From the NCBI GenBank assembly GCA_024460105.1, contig JANFXS010000007.1:90760-154759 (forward strand): a DNA stretch of 64,000 bases, read 5' to 3'. The notes under the pieces are model-generated. The model was not told the origin of the DNA, made no database searches, and saw only the letters and a list, made by a program, of their open reading frames with translations. The translations under genes and the position numbers were made by a program. This DNA is from Anaerotignum faecicola (GTDB taxonomy: Bacteria; Bacillota; Clostridia; Lachnospirales; Anaerotignaceae). Position 1 is the stretch's first letter; the number at the start of each line of letters is the position of its first letter. Positions 8,882-18,239 of this stretch are shown here, in pieces.

Positions 8882-10271
8882 TGAAGAAATGAGCTACTTG
8901 TTTTCGCCGGATTTTAAATTTAAAACATGGCGGAAACTTTGGATTGCGCTTGCTGAAAGTGAAAAGGAACTTGGTCTTAATATAACGGAAGAACAGATCT
9001 CCCAAATGAAACAGTATAAAGACGATATTAATTATGACGTTGCAGAAGCCCGTGAGAAAGAAGTGCGTCATGATGTTATGAGCCATGTTTATGCCTTTGG
9101 GATGCAGGCTAAAGCGGCAATGCCGATTATACATTTGGGCGCCACAAGCTGTTATGTTGGCGATAATACAGATATAATAATAATGACAGAGGCGATGAAG
9201 CTTGTGCGCAGACAGCTTATAAATGTCATTAACGAACTTTCAAAATTCGCAATGGAGTATAAAGACATGCCGACTCTTGGATTTACCCATTTTCAGCCGG
9301 CTCAGACAACGACAGTAGGAAAACGTGCAAGCCTTTGGCTTCAGGATCTTATAATGGATTTGGAAAGTTTGGATTTTCAAATATCAAGGGCGAAACTGCG
9401 CGGCGCAAAGGGGACTACGGGAACACAGGCAAGCTTTATGGAACTTTTTGACGGCGACCATGAAAAAGTTAAAAAGCTTGACAAAATGGTTGCCGAAAAG
9501 ATGGGATACGACAAATGTTTTGATGTTACAGGACAGACATATCCCCGTAAGCTTGACAGCCAGATACTTAATGTTTTAAGCGAAATAGCGCAAAGCGCAT
9601 TTAAGTTCAGCAATGATATAAGGCTTTTGCAGCATCTTAAAGAAATAGAGGAACCTTTTGAAAAAAGCCAGATTGGATCTTCAGCTATGGCTTATAAAAG
9701 AAACCCTATGCGGAGCGAAAGGATAGGTTCGCTTGCCAGATATGTTATAGCCGATGCGCTTAATCCGGCAATTACTGCCTCAACCCAGTGGTTTGAGAGA
9801 ACGCTTGACGATTCTGCAAATAAAAGGCTTAGCATACCGGAAGCATTCCTCTGTATAGACGCAATACTTATCCTTTACAGAAATGTTGTTGACGGTCTTG
9901 TTGTATATCCGAAAGTTATAGAGCAGCATTTAAATAACGAACTTCCTTTTATGGCGACTGAAAATATAATGATGGATGCTGTTAAAAAAGGCGGCGACAG
10001 ACAGGAACTTCATGAGAAAATAAGGGAACATTCCATGGAAGCGGGACGTGTCGTTAAATCTGAAGGCAGGCCAAACGATCTCCTTATAAGGATTGCAAAC
10101 GACAAATCATTTGGGCTTAATTTAGAAGAACTTGAAGCAATCATGGATGCGAAAAACTTTGTCGGGCGCGCCCCGGAACAGACGGAAGAATTTATAGTAA
10201 ATGTTGTTTTGCCGATAATTGAAGCCAATAAAGATTTGTTGGATGAAGAAGGCGGAAGCGTAAGGGTTTGA
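8838..10271 (+). CDS. purB: Adenylosuccinate lyase
   Basis: A protein of 477 residues, of the longer type resembling eukaryotic ADSL rather than the roughly 430-residue Bacillus form. It releases fumarate from SAICAR and from adenylosuccinate. The fumarase/aspartase signature is SSAMAYKRNPMRSER, and TLGFTHFQPAQ carries a family histidine. The ATG at 8838 lies inside purF, 44 bases before the purF stop. Its ribosome binding site AGGAGG (8823-8828) is part of the purF coding sequence, which implies translational coupling. An in-frame TTG at 8832 is too close to that site. Confidence 0.96.
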   Translation: MRRKYESPLNSRYASEEMSYLFSPDFKFKTWRKLWIALAESEKELGLNITEEQISQMKQYKDDINYDVAEAREKEVRHDVMSHVYAFGMQAKAAMPIIHLGATSCYVGDNTDIIIMTEAMKLVRRQLINVINELSKFAMEYKDMPTLGFTHFQPAQTTTVGKRASLWLQDLIMDLESLDFQISRAKLRGAKGTTGTQASFMELFDGDHEKVKKLDKMVAEKMGYDKCFDVTGQTYPRKLDSQILNVLSEIAQSAFKFSNDIRLLQHLKEIEEPFEKSQIGSSAMAYKRNPMRSERIGSLARYVIADALNPAITASTQWFERTLDDSANKRLSIPEAFLCIDAILILYRNVVDGLVVYPKVIEQHLNNELPFMATENIMMDAVKKGGDRQELHEKIREHSMEAGRVVKSEGRPNDLLIRIANDKSFGLNLEELEAIMDAKNFVGRAPEQTEEFIVNVVLPIIEANKDLLDEEGGSVRV

Positions 10272-10282
10272 TATTTAAAGTG

Positions 10283-10325
10283 GAGGTAATTTTGTTTAAC
10301 GGCAAAGTTACCTCTTAATTTGTTT
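10283..10325 (+). terminator. Intrinsic terminator after the purCFB cluster
   Basis: A 12-bp stem, GAGGTAATTTTG against CAAAGTTACCTC with one G-U pair and an 8-base loop, is followed by TTAATTTGTTTT. It starts 11 bases after the purB stop. Confidence 0.9.
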
Positions 10326-10640
10326 TATTGCCTGTATCTATGATAAAATATTGATATTTTGTCAATTACGTTTTGAGTATGTATGTGCCTTGCGTAATTA
10401 TATATGACGCTGATACCTGCACGAAACGTATATAGCCTCGAAAAAAAATACGGTTTATTTTTTATTCGGTTAATGGGAGTAAGGTTTTGTGTTTCATAAA
10501 CGCGGTATACATTGAATTACGTTTTATTTGTTTTTACAATAATTTACCGTTTGCGTTTGGAAATAATAAGTTGATATATATGGGGATTTAGTATAAAATA
10601 ATAAAATACACTTATTTACATGAAGATTGCAGGTGGAAAT
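10326..10640 (+). other. Intergenic stretch without recognised gene
   Basis: About 315 bases of AT-rich DNA with no open frame having a ribosome binding site. AGTATAAAATAATAAAAT shortly before the methyltransferase gene could include its -10 region. Nothing else was identified. Confidence 0.45.
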
Positions 10641-11396
10641 ATGGAGGCATATGAGGGTTTTGCAGAAGTTTATGACGGCTTTATGGACAATATAAATTAT
10701 GACGAATGGGGTTCATATTTGCTTAATCTTTTCCGAAGGTTAAATATTGCCCCAAAACTGGCTGCAGAACTAGGGTGCGGCACGGGCAATATTACCGGCA
10801 GGCTTGCCAAAGCAGGTATTGATATGATAGGAATAGATATTTCATCTGAAATGCTTTCTATAGCAAAAGAAAAAGCTGAAAAAGAAAATCTTGATATTTT
10901 ATATCTTTGCCAGGATATGCGTGAATTTGAATTGTTTGGAACAGTAGATATTGTTTTGAGCCTTTGCGACAGCATTAATTATATTACCGAGGAGAGCGAG
11001 CTTCTCGAGGTTTTTAAACTTGTAAATAATTATCTTGAGCCTAAAGGATATTTTATATTTGATTTAAACACAGAATATAAATTTAAAAATTTGCTTGGAA
11101 ACAAAAGCTTTAGTGACGCTGAAGAAAACAAGGCGTATATATGGCAGAATTATTATGATGAAGACGAAAAAATAAACGAATATTATGTTAATTTTTTTAT
11201 TGAAGATGAAAAAACAGGGCTCTATGAACGTATTGAGGAAGTTCATTATGAGAAGGCATACAGTATTGAAACGATCAGACGTCTGCTTACTGAAAGCGGT
11301 ATGGAATTTGTATGTGCATATGACGCCTTTACATTTGACGAACCAAAGAAAGACAGCGAAAGAATTTACATAATATCAAAAGAGAATGGCAAATGA
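10641..11396 (+). CDS. Class I SAM-dependent methyltransferase
   Basis: A cytoplasmic protein of 251 residues. Motif I is AELGCGTGNITGRL, near residue 40. The acidic residue ending beta strand 2 is in MIGIDISSEML, and motif IV is DIVLSLCDSINYI. This is a ubiquitous family of small-molecule or macromolecule methyltransferases and the substrate cannot be deduced. The ATG at 10641 is chosen because AGGTGG precedes it by 4 bases. The upstream in-frame ATG at 10620 lacks such a site. hslO starts 15 bases downstream, so the two are probably co-transcribed with the Nudix gene. Confidence 0.88.
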   Translation: MEAYEGFAEVYDGFMDNINYDEWGSYLLNLFRRLNIAPKLAAELGCGTGNITGRLAKAGIDMIGIDISSEMLSIAKEKAEKENLDILYLCQDMREFELFGTVDIVLSLCDSINYITEESELLEVFKLVNNYLEPKGYFIFDLNTEYKFKNLLGNKSFSDAEENKAYIWQNYYDEDEKINEYYVNFFIEDEKTGLYERIEEVHYEKAYSIETIRRLLTESGMEFVCAYDAFTFDEPKKDSERIYIISKENGK

Positions 11397-11411
11397 TTTC
11401 GGAGGTTATAG

Positions 11412-12296
11412 ATGGAAGATTACATTTTAAGGGCAACTGCCGCTGAGGGTGCGGTCAGGGCTTTTGCGGCTGTGAGCAGAAACACTGTGGAAACGGCAAG
11501 ACAGCTTCATAACACTTCTCCTGTTGCAACAGCTGCATTGGGCAGGCTTTTGACGGCGGCGGCAATGATTGGAAGCACTTTGAAAAGCGACAGCGATTTA
11601 GTAACGCTTCAGATCAAAGGAGATGGACCGCTGCAAGGTATAATTGCAACCAGCGACAGCAGTTCAAGAGTTAAGGGCTATGCATTTAATCCGGAGACGC
11701 CGTTTGCCGAAAAATATCCCGGTAAGCTTGACGTTGGTTCAGCGGTCGGAAAAGGAACATTAACAGTCATAAAAGACATAGGCTTAAAAGAACCGTATTC
11801 AGGTCAGATTGAACTTGTAAGCGGTGAAATAGCCGAGGATTTATCGTATTACTATGCAAAAAGCGAGCAGACGCCTTCGGCAATAGGTTTGGGAGTTTTA
11901 ATTGAAACAGATGAAACCGTAAGACAGGCTGGGGGATTTATGATACAGCTTATGCCAGGTGCGCCTGAAGAAGTTGTTGACAAACTTGAAAATAAATTAA
12001 ACTCAATGCCGTATGTAACGGATTTGCTCGATATGGGCAAAATGCCGGAGGACATACTTGAGATGATTTTGGGTGGTATGGATTTGTCTGTTACAGATAA
12101 AATGCCAATGAAATTTTACTGCAACTGCACAAGGGAACGGGTTGAGAAAGCGCTTGTAAGTATTGGAAAAAGCGAATTGGAAAAAATAATAAACGAAGAT
12201 CAGAAAGCCGATGTTAAATGCCATTTTTGCAGTAAGGAATACCATTTTGACAAAAGTCAGCTCAAGAATATTTATAATAAAGCTATAGAAAGATAG
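11412..12296 (+). CDS. hslO: Hsp33 redox-regulated chaperonin
   Basis: The 294-residue length is normal for Hsp33. The N-terminal domain begins DYILRATAAEGAVRAFAA. The C-terminal redox switch contains the zinc-binding C-x-C (CNC near residue 237) and C-x2-C (CHFC near 270). Oxidation releases zinc and turns the cytosolic protein into a holdase. CGGAGG lies 9 bases before the ATG. It sits between the methyltransferase and the Nudix gene, with only a few bases between it and the latter. Confidence 0.96.
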   Translation: MEDYILRATAAEGAVRAFAAVSRNTVETARQLHNTSPVATAALGRLLTAAAMIGSTLKSDSDLVTLQIKGDGPLQGIIATSDSSSRVKGYAFNPETPFAEKYPGKLDVGSAVGKGTLTVIKDIGLKEPYSGQIELVSGEIAEDLSYYYAKSEQTPSAIGLGVLIETDETVRQAGGFMIQLMPGAPEEVVDKLENKLNSMPYVTDLLDMGKMPEDILEMILGGMDLSVTDKMPMKFYCNCTRERVEKALVSIGKSELEKIINEDQKADVKCHFCSKEYHFDKSQLKNIYNKAIER

Positions 12297-12308
12297 AAGG
12301 TGGCTTTA

Positions 12309-12728
12309 TTGAAAATGGATTTTGCCATTACGGTTAAAGCTGTAATAATAAAAGACGGCAGATTTCTTCTTCTCAGGCGGTCTAAACGTGAAATGGAAAA
12401 AAGCTTTTTAAATCGGTATGAACCTTGGGATTTGCCGGGAGGCGGAGTCAGGTTTTTTGAAACTTCGCAAAAGGCTCTGTTCCGTGAAATAAGAGAAGAA
12501 ACACAGCTTGATGTGCGGCTTATTGGAATTTTAAATGCATACGATGCGATTAAATCAAGGCTCCACATGCTTATACTTACATATATGTGCGAATATATTG
12601 GCGGCGAAGTAATTCTCAGCTGTGAACATGATTCATATTATTGGCTTACTGTAGAAGAAATGGAAAGTTTGGATGTTCCTAAATGGATGATAAGGATATT
12701 TAAATCAGCAGTTGAATATAAATACTAA
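12309..12728 (+). CDS. Nudix hydrolase
   Basis: About 139 residues. The Nudix box reads GGGVRFFETSQKALFREI followed by REETQLDV, giving the G-x5-E-x7-RE-x2-EE pattern that binds Mg. It presumably hydrolyses a nucleoside diphosphate derivative, and the substrate is unknown. TTG at 12309 is preferred because AAGGTGG is 5 bases upstream. ATG at 12315 and GTG at 12300 are alternatives. It is the last gene of the methyltransferase-hslO unit and ends at a bidirectional terminator. Confidence 0.85.
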   Translation: MKMDFAITVKAVIIKDGRFLLLRRSKREMEKSFLNRYEPWDLPGGGVRFFETSQKALFREIREETQLDVRLIGILNAYDAIKSRLHMLILTYMCEYIGGEVILSCEHDSYYWLTVEEMESLDVPKWMIRIFKSAVEYKY

Positions 12729-12785
12729 AGCCCACTGGTATGTTAAGCTGCGTATGTAATAAAAAAACCAATGGGCTTTTTATTT
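12727..12785. terminator. Bidirectional terminator between convergent genes
   Basis: AAAGCCCACTGGT and ACCAATGGGCTTTT form an imperfect stem around a roughly 28-base loop. T-rich tracts follow on both strands, serving the Nudix gene (plus) and the secreted protein gene (minus). Confidence 0.8.
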
Positions 12786-12801
12786 TATAAATTTATATGT
12801 C

Positions 12802-13755
12802 TTATATGTCTCGTACTGAACCTTTGTCAACTATTTCCTGAGTTCCGTCTTTTCTCAAAATACGATATTTATTTTTAGTAGTATCGCTGTATTCCGGAAC
12901 AAGGGCATATGGGCTGTATGCCATGTCTTCGATTACTGCAACTTTTTCACCCGTAGCGTTATCAATTTTTTCGCTTACTATAAAGTAAAGCCATTCAGGG
13001 CTCCATTTTAATGTTGCGGGAATTGTTCGTTCGGCAATAACTGAGTATGTGTCGTCTGCCGGTACAGACTTATTGGCTGTGTCGCTTGACTTTAGGTAAC
13101 GCTGATACAAGGTAATTAAAAGTTCCGAATTAACAGGATCTTGGATGGCAATGTCTGCATCCATATCTATTCTGCGCCAATCGCTGGGGGACGTTTGGTT
13201 TTGGCTGTCCCATGCAAGATTCCAATCTGTGCGCACACGTTCAGGCAACACTCCAGCTTCTCTTAAATTTTCATTATCCCATATATAAAATTTATAATAT
13301 GTACTGTTTTCAAAAGCTCCTATTTTCTGATTTATATTTTCCCTGACAACTATGAAATCTCTGTCAAGGGAAGGGGCTTTCGTGAGTTCCAGATTTTCTA
13401 TTGTGGCCATTGGACCTATACTGTCAAGAAATGTAAAATTGTTTCCGTCTTGGGCATATGCCGATATATAAGAAACTGTAGGCCCTATTTCCGTAACAAT
13501 TACCAGATCTTCATTGTTGTCGCCGGTTAAGTCGCCGTAGAAAGTCCTTATGCTCATGACTTCTTCCGGTTGGTACTGGTCGGAAACTCCGGCATCATTA
13601 AGAACTATCTCGGCAATTTTTTTTCGTGATTCGGGATTTTCGCGGTCTCTTACAAGATCCAGTGTGAGTATGTCGGTAACGCCGTAAATCTTTACTACCA
13701 TTAATACTAAAAACAGCGTTATAAGTCCGGCAGATATAAGCCTTTTATTTTTCAA
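12802..13755 (-). CDS. Conserved exported or membrane-anchored protein of unknown function
   Basis: A protein of 317 residues. The N terminus is a single hydrophobic segment (ISAGLITLFLVLMVVKIYG) after a basic MKNKR, so it is a signal anchor or signal peptide. The mature part has an FG-GAP/VCBS-like feel (TFYGDLTGDNNEDLVIVTEI) but I cannot assign a family with confidence. The start is TTG at 13755, with GAGGAGGTG ideally placed 5 bases upstream. It is monocistronic, facing the Nudix gene across a shared terminator. Confidence 0.8.
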   Translation of the reverse strand: MKNKRLISAGLITLFLVLMVVKIYGVTDILTLDLVRDRENPESRKKIAEIVLNDAGVSDQYQPEEVMSIRTFYGDLTGDNNEDLVIVTEIGPTVSYISAYAQDGNNFTFLDSIGPMATIENLELTKAPSLDRDFIVVRENINQKIGAFENSTYYKFYIWDNENLREAGVLPERVRTDWNLAWDSQNQTSPSDWRRIDMDADIAIQDPVNSELLITLYQRYLKSSDTANKSVPADDTYSVIAERTIPATLKWSPEWLYFIVSEKIDNATGEKVAVIEDMAYSPYALVPEYSDTTKNKYRILRKDGTQEIVDKGSVRDI

Positions 13756-13915
13756 TTTAACACCTCCTCTAGCTATTTACATGATATTCGTACTGAGTAG
13801 TTTATATTACATCAAATAATATCGGCATTATTCCGATTTATTTTGACCTGTGGGAAAAGTTATGTTAAAATAATTAATTATTGTATAATATCGATTTTTG
13901 AAAGGATGATTAAAA

Positions 13916-14437
13916 TTGAATAAAAATCCAATAGTTACAATGAAAATAAACGGTGAAGACACATTAAAAATTGAATTATATCCTGAAATTGCCCCAAATA
14001 CAGTTAATAATTTCATTTCTCTTATTGAAAAGGGGTATTACAACGATCTTACTTTCCACAGGATTATAAGCGGATTTATGATTCAGGGAGGATGCCCGGA
14101 GGGCACTGGAATGGGAGGCCCGGGCTATACAATCAAAGGCGAGTTCGGACAAAATGGTTTTGAAAACAGCCTGAAACATGAACCGGGCGTTATTTCTATG
14201 GCGCGTGCGATGAACCCGAATTCAGCCGGCAGCCAGTTCTTTATTATGCACAAAGCCGCCCCTCATCTCGACGGAGCGTATGCGGCTTTCGGAAAAGTAA
14301 TCGAGGGAATGGAAATTGTAGATAAAGTGGCAAATGTTAAAACCGGCAGGGGAGATATGCCGGTTGAGCCTCAGGTTATTACCGAGATAACAGTTGAAAA
14401 ATTCGGCGAAGAGTATCCTGAACCAGAAAAGATGTAA
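13916..14437 (+). CDS. Peptidyl-prolyl cis-trans isomerase, cyclophilin type
   Basis: A compact cytoplasmic cyclophilin of 173 residues with no signal peptide. Diagnostic segments are FHRIISGFMIQGGCPEGTG (catalytic Arg in HRI), SMARAMNPNSAGSQFFIM and AAFGKVIEGMEIVDK. It accelerates proline isomerisation during folding. The start is TTG at 13916 with AAAGGATGA 6 bases upstream. It is followed by a strong terminator and has no operon partners. Confidence 0.96.
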   Translation: MNKNPIVTMKINGEDTLKIELYPEIAPNTVNNFISLIEKGYYNDLTFHRIISGFMIQGGCPEGTGMGGPGYTIKGEFGQNGFENSLKHEPGVISMARAMNPNSAGSQFFIMHKAAPHLDGAYAAFGKVIEGMEIVDKVANVKTGRGDMPVEPQVITEITVEKFGEEYPEPEKM

Positions 14438-14447
14438 TTGAATTTGA

Positions 14448-14486
14448 AAAAGCCGGAAAACTAATCTAAATTAGATTTCCGGCTTT
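14448..14486 (+). terminator. Intrinsic terminator after cyclophilin gene
   Basis: AAGCCGGAAA pairs with TTTCCGGCTT around an AT-rich, partly self-complementary loop (CTAATCTAAATTAG). It also lies downstream of the minus-strand DUF1540 gene. Confidence 0.8.
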
Positions 14487-14603
14487 GCAAAGTTACTATT
14501 TGCGCGGCGTAAAACATGCAGAGGATAAAAATATTATCTCGGTAAATTGAATTACGCGTTCAAAATTAAAATCAGAAAGTTTTAATAGGGTCCGAAAAAG
14601 GGA

Positions 14604-14762
14604 TTATTTGCGTTTGAAAGATTTGCAATCTGTACATTGATCCTGTGTAGGATTAATTTCATGAGTACCGATTGTAATTGCGTTAAGCGAACAATAGTTT
14701 TCGCTGCCGCAGTGATGCGCGCACTGCTGAACCGTACATGCTATACAAGTGTTTTTAGCCAT
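14604..14762 (-). CDS. DUF1540 family small cysteine-rich protein
   Basis: A 52-residue protein below the usual length cut-offs. It begins MAKNTCIACTVQQCAHH and ends CTDCKSFKRK, with eight cysteines in the DUF1540 pattern (C-x2-C-x4-C-x3-C near the N terminus, then C and a final C-x2-C). Such proteins are widespread in clostridia and probably bind a metal; their role is unknown. AAGGAGG lies 8 bases before the ATG. It is divergent from the DUF362-ferredoxin gene. Confidence 0.85.
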   Translation of the reverse strand: MAKNTCIACTVQQCAHHCGSENYCSLNAITIGTHEINPTQDQCTDCKSFKRK

Positions 14763-14852
14763 GAATAATTACCTCCTTTCAATGGTATATTTATATTATG
14801 TCCGTAAAAGGAGATTTTATTTTATTAATTTAAAAAACAGGAGGATATAAAT

Positions 14853-15947
14853 ATGGAAAAGTCCAAGGTATATTTTACCAATTTGAGGGCTAAGCCCGGT
14901 GAAAACCTTTTGCAGAAGCTGGACAAGCTTGTCAGGGCGGCAGGCATTGAAAATATAGATTTTAATAAAAAGTTTACAGCCATTAAAATACACTTTGGGG
15001 AACCGGGCAATTTGGCCTATCTTCGGCATAATTATGCCAAAGTTATAGCAGATTTAGTTAAAAGCCTCGGAGGGAAGGTTTTTTTAACTGACTGCAATAC
15101 TTTATATGTAGGAAGAAGGAAAGATGCAATAGAGCATATGGAAGCGGCATATGAAAATGGATACAGTCCGTTCACAACGGGATGTCATGTTATAATTGCA
15201 GACGGAATAAAGGGGCTTAATGAAGTTAACGTTCCTATAAACGGCGAATATGTCAAAGAAGCAAAGATCGGAGCCGCTATTATGGAAGCTGACATTATAA
15301 TATCGTTGAACCATTTTAAAGGGCATGAACAGGCAGGATTCGGCGGCGCAATTAAAAATCTTGGAATGGGTTCCGGAAGCCGTGCAGGAAAGATGGAAAT
15401 GCATAGCGACGGAAAACCTTTTATTTCCGCGAAAAGATGTATTAGCTGCGGAAAATGCGCATCAATTTGTGCTCATAGCGCAATAAGTTTTCCTGAGAAG
15501 AAAGCAAAAATTGATACAGACAAGTGTGTTGGATGCGGAAGATGCATATCTGTCTGTCCTGTTGACGCCGTTAAACCCGATTACGGTGTATCCGTGGAGT
15601 CATTTAATTGTAAGATGGCAGAATATGCATATGCAGTTGTCAAAGACAGGCCGTCTTTCCACATAAATATGCTTATTGATGTTTCTCCATACTGCGACTG
15701 CCATGCAGAAAACGATCTTCCTTTAATACCGGATGTAGGAATGTTTGCATCTTTTGATCCTGTCGCTATTGATGCCGCTTGTGCCGATATGGCGAATAAA
15801 CAGCCTGTTATACATGGATGCGCTCTTGAACAAGAGTCTGGCGATCATTTTAATCATATGCATCCGACAACCGATTGGAGAGGCTGTCTTGTTCATGCAG
15901 AAAAAATTGGCGTCGGCACAATGGATTATGAGTTGATAGAGATTTAA
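14853..15947 (+). CDS. DUF362 protein with two 4Fe-4S ferredoxin motifs
   Basis: A protein of 364 residues. Residues 1-185 and about 250-364 are the DUF362 domain. A bacterial-type ferredoxin insert at about 190-245 contributes two 4Fe-4S binding motifs, CISCGKCASICAHS and CVGCGRCISVCPVD. These proteins are common in anaerobes. The biochemical role is not firmly established; electron transfer or Fe-S-dependent redox chemistry in the cytosol is likely. AGGAGG sits 8 bases upstream of the ATG. It is monocistronic with its own terminator. Confidence 0.92.
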   Translation: MEKSKVYFTNLRAKPGENLLQKLDKLVRAAGIENIDFNKKFTAIKIHFGEPGNLAYLRHNYAKVIADLVKSLGGKVFLTDCNTLYVGRRKDAIEHMEAAYENGYSPFTTGCHVIIADGIKGLNEVNVPINGEYVKEAKIGAAIMEADIIISLNHFKGHEQAGFGGAIKNLGMGSGSRAGKMEMHSDGKPFISAKRCISCGKCASICAHSAISFPEKKAKIDTDKCVGCGRCISVCPVDAVKPDYGVSVESFNCKMAEYAYAVVKDRPSFHINMLIDVSPYCDCHAENDLPLIPDVGMFASFDPVAIDAACADMANKQPVIHGCALEQESGDHFNHMHPTTDWRGCLVHAEKIGVGTMDYELIEI

Positions 15948-15968
15948 TAAAATATTTTGATTGAAAAG

Positions 15969-15996
15969 TACGGCATGTTTGTGCCGTATTTTTTAT
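15969..15996 (+). terminator. Intrinsic terminator after DUF362 gene
   Basis: TACGGCA and TGCCGTA form a 7-bp stem with a 6-base loop, followed by TTTTTTATG. Confidence 0.8.
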
Positions 15997-16527
15997 GTAT
16001 TTTTATACTGAAATTAGCAAAGTTACACACGGTTATAATCGGCAGCAGCAGAGAAACAGCCGCTTTCCGCAAGGTTCTCTTGGCTTAAGTGTCTTTGAGT
16101 TGCTATTGCGGCAAGCGTATGCAATGACGAAATACGGAAAATCTTCCATGCAAGGCATGTGTACTGTTGCAATCCGGAATTATCTTATAATTTTTTGCAA
16201 ATGTTTATAGAGGAATAGAAAATTCTTGTAATATCCGCGTCTTTACGGGTTCAGATTGTATATTCGAATATTGCCGCATAATTTCGTTTTGTAGAGTTTG
16301 GCGCTATTTTACCGACGCAAACAAAACAATATGTATAGTAAGCGTTGTAATGCAAAAAAATAATTTATAACCGCCTTGTTTACATTTTTTATTTAAAATT
16401 TATTTCATAATGTGTAAAAAAAATAAGTTTATTTCGTATTTATGACTGATGTTAGGTTTTATGGAAATAAATATTATAATTGTGTATAATAATGGCATAA
16501 TTTATAAATAAAATGGAGGTATTGGTT
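15997..16527 (+). other. Long intergenic stretch, no supported gene
   Basis: About 530 bases. The only sizeable open frame (15995-16210, plus) has no ribosome binding site and no recognisable motif. The last 150 bases are very AT-rich and include TATAAT-like elements (around 16475 and 16488) that probably contain the promoter of the next gene. Confidence 0.45.
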
Positions 16528-17364
16528 ATGTTTTGCAAACAATGTGGCAAAGAAATTGAAAATGGGGCTCGGTTTTGTGGAAATTGTGGAGCAAAATTCG
16601 ACGATAGTCAAAATTCAAAAACAAATTCAGAAAACAGCAGAAAAATACCAACAGGGTCCGACAGCGGCAGCAGCCAGGTTAAAAAGGAAGGAAAGAAAAA
16701 AGGATGCCTAATAACTGTAATTGTAATATTGGTAATAATAGCAGTTTTGGTTTCATTGGGTTCAAAAGGCACAAGCAGTAATCCCGACGGCAGTGCATCA
16801 GGTTCTGAAAGCAGTGGAGTTGAAAGTAATTCGTTTGTTGATGTTGCCGGGGTATCTGAAGAACAGCAGACGGCAATTATAGATACTTTAAAGCAATGCG
16901 GCATTGAAGAAATTGATGATATTGTACATAATGAAGAAGCCGACAGCGGAGATATTAAATGCTACATATTAGAAACGGAATATTCATCAAAAGGGGTAGT
17001 TTTACTGTATCTGAATAATGGTACTGTTGGGGGAGTTACATATAATGGCGAAGCGGTTTATAAGGATGGCGCAGTAGTTACAACTCCAAATGATATTATC
17101 AACAGGCCGGATCTTGAGGTATTAAATACATCAACAGAAAGTGACGGCATGTTTAGCTATATAACCGGAGAAATAAGAAATAACTCAAATAAAACATATT
17201 CATACGCACAAGTTACAATAAATCTGTATAACGGAGAAACACAAATCGGCTCAACTTTAGACAATATTAATAATCTTGAGCCGGGTACAGTATGGAAGTT
17301 CAGAGCCTTAGTAACAGATCAGTCATGTACGGCGTATAAAATTGTTGAAGTTACAGGTTTCTAG
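16528..17364 (+). CDS. Zinc-ribbon membrane protein with C-terminal FxLYD domain
   Basis: A protein of 278 residues. Residues 1-24 form a zinc ribbon (CKQCGKEI and CGNCGAKF). A polar Ser/Asn/Lys linker leads to one transmembrane segment at about 60-80 (LITVIVILVIIAVLVSLG). The outer part has a Ser/Gly linker, a roughly 80-residue module and an FxLYD-like domain (GEIRNNSNKTYSYAQVTINL). The topology is probably cytoplasmic zinc ribbon and extracellular beta domain. Function is unknown; similar proteins are annotated only by domain. The start is ATG at 16528 because GGAGG at 16515 would overlap a start at 16513. It is isolated between two long non-coding stretches. Confidence 0.85.
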   Translation: MFCKQCGKEIENGARFCGNCGAKFDDSQNSKTNSENSRKIPTGSDSGSSQVKKEGKKKGCLITVIVILVIIAVLVSLGSKGTSSNPDGSASGSESSGVESNSFVDVAGVSEEQQTAIIDTLKQCGIEEIDDIVHNEEADSGDIKCYILETEYSSKGVVLLYLNNGTVGGVTYNGEAVYKDGAVVTTPNDIINRPDLEVLNTSTESDGMFSYITGEIRNNSNKTYSYAQVTINLYNGETQIGSTLDNINNLEPGTVWKFRALVTDQSCTAYKIVEVTGF

Positions 17365-17453
17365 CAGATATTATATCAAAAATATTTTAATCTATGATTT
17401 TCTAAAATCATTCTTAAACTGAATAAAATTAAATTATAAAAACATAATTTCGA

Positions 17454-17490
17454 TTAAAAAGGGACGTTACTGCGATACGTTCCTTTTTTA
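17454..17490 (+). terminator. Intrinsic terminator after zinc-ribbon gene
   Basis: AAAAAGGGACGT and ACGTTCCTTTTT form a stem with one mismatch and a TACTGCGAT loop, ending in a T run. Confidence 0.8.
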
Positions 17491-18050
17491 CTGAAATTAA
17501 AAAGCAGATATTCTGAAAAGCAGACACAAATTGACTATACAGAAAGAAAAAGTATTTTAAAATAATAAGCTATAAAGATTTTCGGCGGTTTTTAATATAT
17601 AAAATTTTAGCAGGCAGCAAAAGATATGCGTTTAAATCAAATATTGAAAATTTAGAAAAAAGTCAATATTGAAAAATGAATATTCGTCAAGATTTTTAAT
17701 AAATACATGTGGTCTAATATTTTTTAAAGGCGATGTGAACCGCCGGATAAAAACAATGGCAATAGTATTTTTTATGCTAAGAATAAGTATAAAAGGTTAG
17801 ATTGAAAGTTTTGATGACGGTAAATTATCTTGGAAGAAGAACATATGACGTTTTATATTAACTAAAAAATATATTTGACGGTTAAATAAGACTTTATGAC
17901 GGGAATTGAGAATTTGCCGTTATATTATCAACATGGGGAATTACAGTAAAAATAAATATATGGCCGTTGATGGACGAAATTTAAGATGAACGGGAATATT
18001 ATTCGGATTATCATGCGTGCAAATTATTCGGAAAAGAACGAATTAGGTCA
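17491..18050 (+). other. 560-base non-coding stretch, possibly gene remnants
   Basis: All frames are closed by frequent stops, yet the stretch is less uniformly AT-rich than a simple spacer. TGACG recurs four times within about 90 bases (near 17815, 17846, 17876 and 17897). A short frame of 24 codons ends in the palindrome at 18051. It could be decayed coding sequence or an unrecognised RNA. I cannot assign a function. Confidence 0.35.
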
Positions 18051-18083
18051 ACAATACTGATATATATCAGTATTGTTTTTTGT
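18051..18083 (+). terminator. Perfect 26-bp palindrome with T tract, no gene upstream
   Basis: ACAATACTGATAT with its exact complement (26 bases in all) is followed by TTTTTTG. It has the form of an intrinsic terminator, but the nearest plus-strand gene ends about 690 bases earlier and already has its own terminator. Confidence 0.7.
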
Positions 18084-18239
18084 ATAAAATTGATGAAAAT
18101 ATATTTTTTTTGTTTGGCTAAAAGGATATTTATAACATATGTAGAATATAAATTTATAAAGTTGGTTGGACATATGTTCAAAGACTTTATAGTATTATAA
18201 ACAAATTTATACTATATAAATAACATTGGAGGTAGGCTT

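Noticed and set aside
15995..16210. 71-codon plus-strand open frame after the DUF362 terminator
   Set aside because: No ribosome binding site, no recognisable motif, and the start overlaps the terminator tail.
17986..18060. 24-codon frame ending in the orphan palindrome
   Set aside because: No ribosome binding site of normal strength and no conserved features; kept only as part of the unexplained stretch.
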